The notes under the pieces are model-generated. The model was not told the DNA's origin and did not search any database. It saw only the letters and a program-made list of their open reading frames with translations. From assembly GCF_046630445.1 (NCBI RefSeq), contig NC_092335.1:6181501-6245500 (forward strand): a stretch of DNA of 64,000 nucleotides. The letters run 5' to 3'. Source of the DNA: Rutidosis leptorrhynchoides (Eukaryota; Streptophyta; Magnoliopsida; Asterales; Asteraceae). Numbering within the stretch: position 1 is the first letter of the stretch; each line of letters opens with the position of its first letter. Below are positions 44,526-54,170 of this stretch, piece after piece. The position numbers were made by a program, and so were the translations under genes.

Positions 44526-45217
44526 AAATCTTTATAAAATGACAGTCATACGTATGTGAATGATCTGTAGACAAATACATGACTTAAGCTCATTGACGCA
44601 CATGATCAAGTGCAACAAATGAGTTCTACAACCTTAAATAGGATCACAACCAACTCAGCGAGTAGAGTAATGCATACTTAGGTGGTTATGGACATTTTTT
44701 AAAGCTATGCCATTTATTGGCAACTTTTGTACCTTAGACCCACTTATTGTTAACTGTGTATGATGTTTTCTTTTGCTATGTACAACTTATCTACCTTCTC
44801 TGGAAGTTGGAACTATGTTTGATGTGCATATGGAAGCTTGAGGTGATTATAGATGGTTGTTAATAATCATTAATATACTTGTAAATAACTAAATAATAAG
44901 GACAAACACCGTCTGTATGCTTTGCTCTAATCACTAACAACAGGCAATCAAAATCACTATCTCACGTCCCTTTGTTTCTTCAATTCCCTGTATTCACTCA
45001 TGGGCAACTAAAAGTAGCATTTGTCAAGAGTTTATTTGGTCGTATAAATTCTAAATAAGTACAAGCAACTCGGAATATAAAATATTCTTGCAACATTTGT
45101 GAGTTTTCATACTTCGACTTTCATGTACACTTGCCCCTTTCGAATTCAACGAATGCACATCGCACGGGCTTAAAATATAGTATTATATAGTAGTATACCC
45201 TATATAGAATATAAAAT
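44526..45217. other. Intergenic spacer
   Basis: Nothing gene-like was recognised. Confidence 0.45.
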
Positions 45218-45338
45218 GGGGGATGATTCTCACACACTGTTTTTTGATCCTCACACACCAATTTACTTGAACTCCTCCCTAATAATAGGGTAAAAGGGTG
45301 TGTGAGGATCTAAAAATAGTGTGTGAGAATCATCTCCC
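45218..45338. mobile_element. Short MULE-type MITE, 121 bp
   Basis: Almost entirely inverted repeat: GGGGGATGATTCTCACACAC... on the left pairs with ...GTGTGTGAGAATCATCTCCC on the right over about 40 bp. A perfect 9-bp duplication ATATAAAAT flanks it (45209-45217, 45339-45347). It lies 372 bp upstream of the WAT1-type start codon. Transcripts through it could fold into a long hairpin. Confidence 0.88.
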
Positions 45339-45347
45339 ATATAAAAT

Positions 45348-45709
45348 ATATATATACTGTGTAATATTATAGTAGTATATACACCAAAAAATGGAGGTAT
45401 CTCCTGCTGTTAGTAGTCATCGAAAACGAGAACAAAATATTATATAAACGTTCTTGTTTTTAGTTTCACACGTCTAAACCAAGAGTCCCATTTTGGTTTA
45501 AATGTTGTAAGCAAATCGAGTCAAACAAACAAAACAAACAAAACCACATACGATATACATACAACAGAAATATATTATATATTATATATACCAACCTACA
45601 AATCCACTAATTATTATAAACCCTTTGCTCATCCTTTTCTACTCACCAAACTCACACCTGAACAAATAGAACATACACAAACAAAGATATTAAAAACATA
45701 AAAATCAAC
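45348..45709 (+). promoter_or_regulatory. Promoter and 5' UTR region of the WAT1-type gene
   Basis: TATA-like stretches lie at about 45572-45590 (TATATATACC), 120 bp before the ATG, and at 45614. The A/C-rich stretch (45640-45709) looks like a 5' UTR. Confidence 0.4.
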
Positions 45710-48184
45710 ATGATGCTTGAAAAACTAAAGACGTATTTTTATGTCATATTAATTTTTTTTTTTTTTTTGAAAGATCTTTATGTCATATTATTGCAATTTG
45801 GGACCGTAGGTTTGGTCATAATTGCCAAGGTTGCTCTTAACCAAGGCATGAATCACTATACATTTACAACGTATCGAAGCCTCATTGCCACCCTTGTTAT
45901 TGCTCCTTTTGCTCTCTTCTTCGAGTGGTAATCTAAATCTAATTCTGTAGACTTCTTCTATATCTTAATTTGATAATATTATCAAATATCTGATATATCT
46001 AAATTGTTTAAATGACAGGAAGGGGAGGCCAAAAATGACAATTTCAATTTTTTCTAAGATATTGTTGTTAGGCTTCTTAGAGTAAGTTTCTAATTTACTT
46101 GATCCTAATCAGGCATTTCAAGCAATTGTTCTATCCATTTTATTGTTTTCTATGTAGACCAGTTGTTGCTCAGAACTCATACTACGCAGGCTTGAAGTTT
46201 TCAACTGCAACTTTTGCAACAGCAATGGATAATTTAATCCCTGCCATGACGTTTCTCATGGCATGGATATGCAGGTAATGTTCTATCCATCTTCTAACAT
46301 CGTCACGTAATCTAAATTTAGTGTATATACTTATTTGCTACAATGGGTCAGGTTAGAGAAGGTGAATATCAAGAAAATTCATAGCATTGGGAAGATAGTT
46401 GGGACATTAGTGACGGTAGGTGGTGCGATGATCATGACGGTGGTTGCAGGACCTACAGTTGATTTGCCATGGACCAAGGGTTCAATCATCACATATCAAC
46501 ACCAATCTGCAACCTCTGTGAGCCATGAAGACAGTATCAAGGGCTCGATCATGATCACCATAGCTTGTTTGTCGTGGAGTTGCTTCTACATTGTTCAAGT
46601 ACGCCGTTTCTCACCATAGATACATAGCTTAGAATATAAGACTAACAAAAATAGGGTGTGCTAGATTACATGTGCAAGGAGCACACTACAAACACCATCA
46701 CACCAATGACGTGGCGTGTTGGGTGGGTTTTGATGTGGCATGTGTGCTACCAACACACAAAAAATAAGGGTCGTGTAGTATTATTTATATATTATTCTAA
46801 ATACTATTTTAATATTTTCTAGCCATTGCTTCACCCAACTTTCAATCATATTATAACACTTCACCCAACACGTCAACCCACTACTCCCAATTTTATCAAC
46901 ACATTTGTCACGTCAGCGTCAACTAACCACCCCACGCACCAAGATAACAAAAAACCTCTTAAAACATTACAATTGGTCTAAATGTTTGAAATGGGCAAGG
47001 TGGGGATGCGGAGCCAATAACGTGTCGGTTTTAATTGGGAAGTCCCCTAACATTTTTGTGTAATAATTTTATTAGTTTCACAATAAAATTAGTCTGTCAA
47101 ACATAATGACACCAAAAAGAAAAGAAAAAAATTATTGCTTCAATAATAATGTAACTTCTTAAAATATTAGGAAGTTAACTATATGTACTAACAGTTAATT
47201 TGGGTTAATTTAGGTTAATTTTGGTTAATTTTAGTTCGTTTACCCTAATTGACATCTTTACATTTCAGCCGGTTCTTTAGTTTATCGATTTGGCCCATTT
47301 ACTTTTTAGCTAGTTCTCTTAGTTTGCCCGGTTACCAGTTACAGATAAAAGAAAGCCACACAGGCCCATTTTAAGAGTATATGGACGAAAATTTCCACCT
47401 CTAATTTTGAGTAATATTGACAAGATCACTCCTAATCACTTTGGTAATCTGATAAATTAATAAACCTTATTTGACAGGCAATTACATTGATGTCATACCC
47501 TGCACAGCTTTCTCTTACAACTCTAATTTGCGCAACAGGGACATTGGAAGGAAGTATAGTGACCTTAATAGCAGAACGGAAAAATAATGCAGCCTGGAGG
47601 CTACACTGGAATGTTGGTCTTGCAGCTATATTCTATGGTGTAAGAAAAACCTTTTTTTTATTGTTATTGGTATCATCAATAACATTTAAATTATTACTTA
47701 GCTTGTAACAAAATTTCTCATGTTCAAATGCAGGGAGTAATCGGTTCCGGATTGGCTTACTATCTTTCAGGAATTATAATTAAAGAAAGAGGGCCAGTTT
47801 TTGTCACTGCATTTAACCTTCTAGCAAATGTTATCATTGTGATTCTAGGATCTTTTGTTTTGTCTGAACAGTTGAATTTAGGAAGGTATATTATAATTAA
47901 AAATAGTCTAGTGTATATATAGAAATAATTAATAAGGTAAATGTTAATTCTGCAGGATTCTTGGAGCGGTTATAATCATTGTAGGGTTATACTTGGTGAT
48001 ATGGGGCAAGAGTAAAGATCAAAGTCAGCATAATGAAAAATGTGACCCTGTTCAGATTCAACCAATTAATCAACAAATATCATTAACAACGAATAACATA
48101 AAAGTGGGAAAGCAGGATCATGACAGCCTCTCAATAGCAATACCACCACTCAATGAGATGATTAAGAAAATTAACAAAAATTAG
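45710..48184 (+). CDS. WAT1-related (UMAMIT) transporter, EamA/DMT superfamily
   Basis: Seven exons join in frame: 45710-45927, 46019-46081, 46158-46274, 46352-46598, 47478-47639, 47734-47885, 47956-48184. All introns are GT-AG. The product is 395 aa, the normal size, with about ten membrane helices in two EamA repeats. Recognisable family blocks are KVALNQGMNHYTFTTYRSLI, KMTISIFSKILLLGFLE, AQNSYYAGLKFSTATFATAM, YPAQLSLTTLICATGTLEGS, GLAYYLSGIIIKERGPVFVT and GRILGAVIIIVGLYLVIWGK. UMAMITs export amino acids, or in WAT1 auxin, across plasma or vacuolar membranes; the substrate cannot be told here. Exon 1 has an odd 13-codon insertion, FFFFL-containing, between two copies of YVIL. ATG 45710 and 45713 are both possible starts. 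Confidence 0.95.
45738..45790 (+). repeat. In-frame micro-insertion with 14-bp duplication in WAT1 exon 1
   Basis: TTTATGTCATATTA occurs at 45738-45751 and 45777-45790. Between the copies are 25 bp: A, sixteen T and GAAAGATC. On the minus strand this is GATCTTTC followed by poly(A), like a minimal retroposon tail bounded by its target duplication. Total gain is 39 bp (13 codons), keeping the frame. Confidence 0.85.
46599..47477 (+). other. Long intron 4 of the WAT1-type gene
   Basis: 879 bp, GT-AG. It contains CACACC/GGGTG-rich sequence at about 46655-46940 that may be an old mobile element; no clear ends were found. Confidence 0.6.
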
Positions 48185-48891
48185 AGTAGCTAATTGTGCG
48201 TTATTGAGAGGCCGGGAATTACCGACTTCGATCAAATATGAAGTTTTTATATTATAATATACTAGTTATTAGCCCGCAACTAGTTTGTAACCAGCAACTT
48301 TGCAGGACATATTTTAGATACAAAATATCTACATGATAGATGTTTGATTTGCATTTTTCAGATCAAATTTCTCAATTTTCCGTAGGTCGCTACATAACTC
48401 GATAACCATAAAAACTTTATAAATTCAGATAATTATGCATATTTAGTTTATATTTTTATCATCTGAATTTCGAACAAATGAATCTGATTTAGATTGGCTT
48501 AAATTTGATGTATTTTATTTTTCAAGTTCATCACTTTATCATAATATTAGTCATTCATTTCTAATTGTGAGTTATTACAAACATCTTCTATTGTATAATT
48601 TAGTTTTGTTGTGATTGTTGACATTATTAGCTTTTTGCAATGAAGAAATCAAGAACTGTTATTTGTGTCCTATTTTTTTCTGCATGATTCAACCTAAGAT
48701 GGTAAACTCAAATCAATCAACAATAATATATATAAGCTGGAAAAAAAAAATCAAAGTACAGAACAATGTAGCAATATACAAACTAAACACTAACTATAAC
48801 TATAACTATAACTATAATATAATAAATGAGTAAATTATATCTAACCATATTCATAAATGAATGAGAATCAATTATAAAATCGAAAACTAAT
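48185..48891. other. 3' flank of the WAT1-type gene
   Basis: Presumed 3' UTR then AT-rich spacer. About four CTATAA units lie at 48791-48816. No gene. Confidence 0.45.
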
Positions 48892-49372
48892 TGTTGATGC
48901 ATATTTGTATGGCCGTTGCTGGGCGAATAACGTTTATTATTCCATTGTACACCTAGGATTGTATTGAACAAGTAAACTCTCGTCACATGAGCATATGTGA
49001 CAAAACGTCCTATATAAAGAGTTTCTTGGTTCATTTGTCATTTGAGCACCTCCATAGTATGTGTGAGTACTTGAAAGTTAGAGTGAGGTGAGCTCCACCT
49101 CTTCACCTTCATGGTGGAGAGGATCCATGGTGGATTGATGCTCCAACCACCATGGAAATGGCAAAGTGTGATAGCTTAGATTAGTGTTATTGTTTTAGAT
49201 TGTTTATCTTGATTCATGAATGTAATCTTGGCACTAGTTTCAGCTGATTATCTTTGAGTTTGTTCATTGTTCATCTCATATTCATCATGTTCATCATATC
49301 TATCACTTATTTGATCCAAACGTTAAATCGATGCTTGTTTATGATCTAAAGATCCTAGCATGGGATCCAACA
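48892..49372 (+). mobile_element. Solo LTR, 481 bp (copia-like)
   Basis: It starts TGTTGATGCATATT and ends GGGATCCAACA, with a perfect CTAAT duplication (48887-48891, 49373-49377). TATATAAAG lies near 49012. The CCAACA end is usual for copia LTRs. No internal sequence remains. Confidence 0.75.
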
Positions 49373-50590
49373 CTAATTCCTTTGTTATTGATGATATTAT
49401 ATAAGAAAACCAGGAGAAATCAAGGAATATCTAATGGAATTTAGAAGAAGGAAAAAAAAGGTAAAAGAAGAACGAACCAGTATCTTTACAAAGTTCTAAT
49501 GCTTTTATTACATTTATTTTTTGAATCGTAAATGAGAGTATCATATGTTAATTAGTTTCACCTACTCAATATTTATTTATATATAAATAAAAACATAACT
49601 TAACACATTTACCTTCTTTGTCACTGGAGGGTCCTTAATTTGTTTTGCAGGAAGAAGATCTCAATCAGAGTACAAACTTCCAGCCTGTTTCTCTACATTA
49701 TCAATGAGGATGTATAAACACCTGAACATTCAGTCTTACAAGTAATTGCTGAGTCAGTATCAACATGTAAAAAAAACAACAAATTGTCTCTGTAATTGCT
49801 GAATTTGTGTTTAAGCATTTGTCAAGATCATTAAGTTCTTCTCGAGTAGCCAAGGCAGCGAGTGTAAGACCCATAGAAATGAAATGAGAACCGTATCTTA
49901 TTACATATGAATCCTTGAGTCCGGCTGAAGAGGAGAGAATAATAAAATCCTCATACCCCTATTTAAAAGCCAAATCGCAAAAACTGGCCCCAAAGGGGAA
50001 CTCACTTGACTGCAACCCTAATTTTGATTTGCAGTCCTACGATGAATCTGAAAATAGGAGTATTGGTTTTGAGAATTCAACACTAAAACCATCCCACTTC
50101 GCTAATGTACACGTCACACCGCCAACTAAGACTAGTCACAACGGTGTTTCTTACTACCTGTCATTTTTTAGTTTGAAAAAGATACCATTGGTACCTAATC
50201 GTCATTCATGATCTTTTTTCAAACATATTACATTTTCGTCATTTTATGAACATAAGAAGACGTGGTACATGGGCCACTTGGATATTTTTTTCACTAGAAT
50301 TATTATTATTATTTTATACTAATTTTTAATTATAAAAAATTGAATAATTGGTTGGTAATATTAATTAAGTGGGTCCAGTCTTTTTGTAGAAGTATTTTAT
50401 GGTTGGTAGTGTTCAATCCTTTTCAATTTTCTTAAGAAGATGTTGAGATGTCACTGTTATAGAGTTCAGTCGTTTTTAAGAAGCATGTCATGGTTGGGAG
50501 TGGTCTAATCAAATACCTACAAATAACCCCCTAGTGGATCAATATTTTTTAGAGATCCTTTCTTAATTTCATCTCCTTCACATAAACCCT
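49373..50590. other. Intergenic spacer
   Basis: No convincing gene. An open frame at 49915-50211 has no ATG near its start and matches nothing I know; see the rejected list. Confidence 0.4.
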
Positions 50591-50940
50591 CCTATATAGT
50601 AAAACTAGCTTGTAACTGAAGCAAAACTTGTAGCTGAAACTGAAAACTGAAGCTTATGTTTTATAAATATTTGATAAAATAGTTGAAACTTATTTATGTA
50701 AAATGACATAAAACGACAAAAAAATAAATTATAAATAATGATTTAGAGCTAATAACGTAATTTTATTTTCATAAGCTTCATAATTTATTTTCATAAACTA
50801 TTTAAACTAGCTAATTTTTTCAGATTTTTTTTTTTCATAAGCTCTGAAATATTTGTATACCAAACAAGACTAGAAGCTGGAGTTTATGAAAAAAATAAAC
50901 TTAAGCTCCTAAAAGCTGCGTCGCCAAACACACTCTATAT
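50591..50940. mobile_element. Degenerate MITE related to the 34987-35309 family (tentative)
   Basis: It is rich in AGCTT/GAAGCTT words, and the right end reads GCGTCGCCAAACACACTCT, resembling the CCAAACACACCC terminus at 35297-35309. The left terminus is not clear. Confidence 0.35.
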
Positions 50941-51593
50941 CAGTTTTTTTTTCCCAAAACGTCCTTCCATAAAAATAAATTCCTTTAATAATAAAAGCTT
51001 TAAATTTGAAAAGAAAAAACAACTTTTAATAAATAAAAAAAAAATAAAACGTTACTAGGAAAAGTCAACACAATTTTAAGTAAAGCACAAAATAGCGAGG
51101 GATTTTTCGACATTTGAAAGAAAACGTTCTTTGTTTGTCTGTCACAATTGCTCAGCCAATTGCTAAATCATGAGTTCGTATGCCTTTTTTGTTTTGTTTG
51201 TTCAATGTGGCATGACATCATCAAGCTGTAATGACGCAAGAAGGGGGAGCCCATAATAAATTAAATGCGTGCATTAAGAAACAAAAGCTTCTTATTCCAC
51301 AATTGGTGCCCACAGATACCATGTTTTTTGAAAAAATTTTATACTATTCAAGCGGACAATGAAGGGGTAGTTCAAATAAAAGGCGAAGGTATTGAGATTA
51401 TGTATTTGGATCGAAACAGTAGGTGTATGATGATGAACCCTTTGATAGTGATATGAAGATGATGAACATGAAGAAAAAGGATCTAAATTGGACTTAAATT
51501 TTATCAATTAGTGTTTTGTACAAATTCGTAGCCAGTGGAATTGATCAAACTAAGATTAATTCACGGGTTTCTTCAACAGTCAAATAAGATAAG
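50941..51593. other. Intergenic spacer
   Basis: No gene was recognised; short frames here lack family motifs. Confidence 0.4.
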
Positions 51594-51677
51594 TATTGGT
51601 GTATTAGTATATGTATATAAGCTGAGTCTGTCTATACAATTGGACCCGGTCTATATACATATACTAATACACTAATA
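51594..51677. repeat. Foldback inverted repeat, 26-bp arms
   Basis: The arms TATTGGTGTATTAGTATATG... (51594-51619) and ...CATATACTAATACACTAATA (51652-51677) are complementary except for one position, with a 32-bp loop. It could be a tiny foldback element; no target duplication was established. Confidence 0.7.
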
Positions 51678-52035
51678 ATAAATATCAATTTGATCTCACA
51701 AATTTGTATCTACTCTCTTAGCAATGTGCTAGAGAGTAAATGGGGAAAAATACACTTTTTGTTTACGAATTGTGAGTTAGGGTGGTGAACGCTCATCATT
51801 CTAGTGATGTAACATGGTATTTATACCTCATACCGATCAATAAACTCACCTAATGTTAATTATATACTATCTTTTAATGTTATATTTTATAATTTGAGTC
51901 GTGAAATATCAATAACATACTTGTATATGTGTGTTCTTATTTAAGTTTGTAGATAAGAAATTCTGCCTAGATGAATATGAATATGTTTAAATTGTGTTTC
52001 ATTAATTTCTATCGGCAAAAACTACCTTTTTAAAC

Positions 52036-52445
52036 AGTTGGGTTAATCAGTTTAAATTAAAGTTGAATTTAATATTTTTAATTGTTATGTAGTAAGTTAG
52101 GATTTATATTAGTCATTTATTTTAACAAAGTAATTATCAGTAGAATTTGAATTGGTATTTTCTACAACCGAAAGTTGAGTCATGGTTATGGGTGTGTCCC
52201 GTTTCTATAGGAGAGTATGGTAGAAGTTGTGCTATTTAATTGCATAGTGGTGCACATACGTGTAACTTCAAGGCTATATATAGCCATGTGTTTTGGTGAA
52301 TTAATATAGTGAATGGTTAAAATGTAGTCTTTATTGGTTTATAGTCTATATCTGTTTGCGTAGCAAAACGTAAACAGAAGTTTGTTACTTAGTTTCTTTA
52401 AACTCAATTTCTATTGTGAGTTACCGTGGGACTTATATTCCAACA
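52036..52445 (+). repeat. Left LTR of the small LTR element
   Basis: It matches 53684-54098 throughout, with scattered substitutions and a 10-bp length difference near 52130. It contains GGCTATATATAGCC (52272-52285), a palindromic TATA region. Confidence 0.9.
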
Positions 52446-52703
52446 ATTGGTATCAAGAGCAAGGGAGTAGTTCCAACAAGAGTCATGTTGCTCGTTAGAA
52501 GAAGCTAGACCGGGGACAAGAAATCGTGATAGCTCGTGGCCAGAGTTTGTTTTCTTGGGTGGTGTGAAGAGTTTCTTGGAGCGGTGATCAGGAAAGTTGG
52601 AGTTGTCAAAACTTGTTCGTGATAAGAGACTAACCGGTGGAGGTACAAGAAAACGTGATAGCGTGTTCGGCTTGTTTTTTGGGCGGTGTAAAAGGCTCTT
52701 GGA

Positions 52704-53157
52704 TAGGGATGGCATCGGGCCGGGTTTGGGCCGGGTTTGAGTAATCTCGGACCCGGACCCGATAAGGAAAACTAGTCCCAAACCCGGACCAAATACCCGA
52801 CGGGTAAACGGGTTTACTAACTAGCGGGTAAACGGGTTTACCCGCGGGTAAACGGATACCCGTTTACTTTTTTTTTAGCAATTAAATATATTACCAAAAG
52901 CATATACAATCTATAATTCTGTAAATTAAATGCTTTATTTATATGTGTATATTTGCACATTATATATTATTTCCTATTTTCAATTATTATCACTATCAAT
53001 TTTTAAATATTTTTATAAATCAGATTTTTGATTTGAATCCAGATGAAAATGTGAAGTTGATAGATGATAAATAAATATATAAACTCATATTGACCTTGTA
53101 ATCAACATATTTTTTAATATAATTTTTGTTATTATTCATTTTTAATTATTATTGTTA

Positions 53158-53212
<55 letters not shown>

Positions 53213-53405
53213 GCGGGTATACGGGCCGGGTAAACGGGCCGGGTACACGGGTCTTTATTTAAACCCAGAACCAAACCCGAACCCGAATATTTTTTCAAAA
53301 TCAATACCATGCCTGGCCCGAGACCCGTAGACCCGGACCAGACCCGGCCCAATTATGTCGGGTTTCGGTTTTCCCCGTCGGGTTCGGGCTTTTTTGCCAT
53401 CCCTA
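52704..53405. mobile_element. hAT-type MITE, 702 bp, inserted in the small LTR element
   Basis: The ends TAGGGATGGCA and TGCCATCCCTA are perfect inverted repeats. CTCTTGGA is duplicated perfectly on both sides (52696-52703, 53406-53413), the 8-bp target of hAT. The subterminal zones are packed with CGGGTAAACGGG and GGACCCGG-type words on one side and their complements on the other. An (ATT)n array lies at about 53155-53212. Frames through it are not genes. Confidence 0.93.
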
Positions 53406-53683
53406 CTCTTGGAACAAAATTTATTGGAACGTGGTTGAAGTGAACATTTTGGCAATGGAGGTTCAAATCGAGATGGCTGTGGGCGTGACCAGGGAAGAGG
53501 TCGGGAGTCCGGGTGAGCCGAGATGGTGTTGAACAGTTCAAACTGAGATGACTGTGGACGTGGCCGGGGATGAGGTCGGGAGTCCGGTGAGTCGAGATGG
53601 TGTTGAATATGTCCGGGAGAGCCGCAATGAATGTTACAAGTGTGGTGAACCAATGGTGCAGATAAACTGATTAAGGGGGTGAT

Positions 53684-54098
53684 TGTTGGGTTAATCAGTT
53701 TAAATTAAAGTTGAATTTAATATTTTTAATTGTTATGTAGTAAGTTAGGATTTATATTAGTCATTTATTTTAGCATATGTGAAGTAATTATCGGTTGATT
53801 TTGAATTGGAATTATCTACAACCGAAAGTTGAGTCATGGTTATGGGTGTGTCCCGTTTCTTTAGGAGAGTATGGTAGAAGTTGTGCTATTTAATTGCATA
53901 GTGGTGCACATAGGTGTAACTTCAAGCTATATATAGCCATGTGTTTTGGTGAATTAATATAGTGAATGGTTAAAATGTAGTCTCCATTAGTTTATTGTTT
54001 ATCTCTGTTTGCCTAGCAAAACGTAAACAGAAGTTTGTTACTTATTTTCTTTAAACTCAATTTCTATTGTGAGTTACCGTGGGACTTGTGTTCCAACA
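53684..54098 (+). repeat. Right LTR of the small LTR element
   Basis: It opens TGTTGGGTTAATC directly after the polypurine tract and closes GTTCCAACA. Confidence 0.9.
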
Positions 54099-54170
54099 CA
54101 AACTGCTCTGATGATCCAGAAAAATGTCACCTTTTCAACAATTAAATTTATAAATACATATGTGTGAAAG

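Larger units (their letters stand above)
52036..54098 (+). mobile_element. Small non-autonomous LTR element (copia-type, TRIM/LARD-like), about 2.06 kb
   Basis: LTRs at 52036-52445 (410 bp) and 53684-54098 (415 bp) enclose 1.24 kb. A primer site (TTGGTATCAAGAGC) follows the left LTR and a polypurine tract (AAGGGGGTGA) precedes the right. The flanks TAAAC and CAAAC match at 4 of 5 positions. About 0.7 kb of the interior is a later hAT insertion. The remainder holds a 75-bp tandem repeat (about 53459-53533 and 53536-53608) and a zinc-knuckle-like scrap (ECYKCGEP). LTRs differ by very roughly 5%, so it is probably one to a few million years old. Confidence 0.88.

Noticed and set aside
44199-44535. 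ATCTTTATA repeated on both sides of the 44.3-44.5 kb LINE tail as a target duplication
   Set aside because: The pair would overlap the putative LTR at 43539-44287 and is short and AT-rich, so it was not accepted.
46655-46940. Possible MITE in WAT1 intron 4
   Set aside because: CACCC/GGGTG words are present, but no convincing terminal repeats or target duplication were found.
49915-50211. 98-codon open frame reading SPAEEERIIKSSYPYLK...
   Set aside because: It has no ATG at or near its start and no recognised domain, and it sits in featureless spacer. It could be an exon of something unseen, but there is no splice or promoter support.
53255-53653. 132-codon minus-strand Pro/Arg/Ser-rich frame
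   Set aside because: It spans the end of a hAT MITE with CCCGG words and the adjoining LTR-element interior; it is an artefact of repeat composition.
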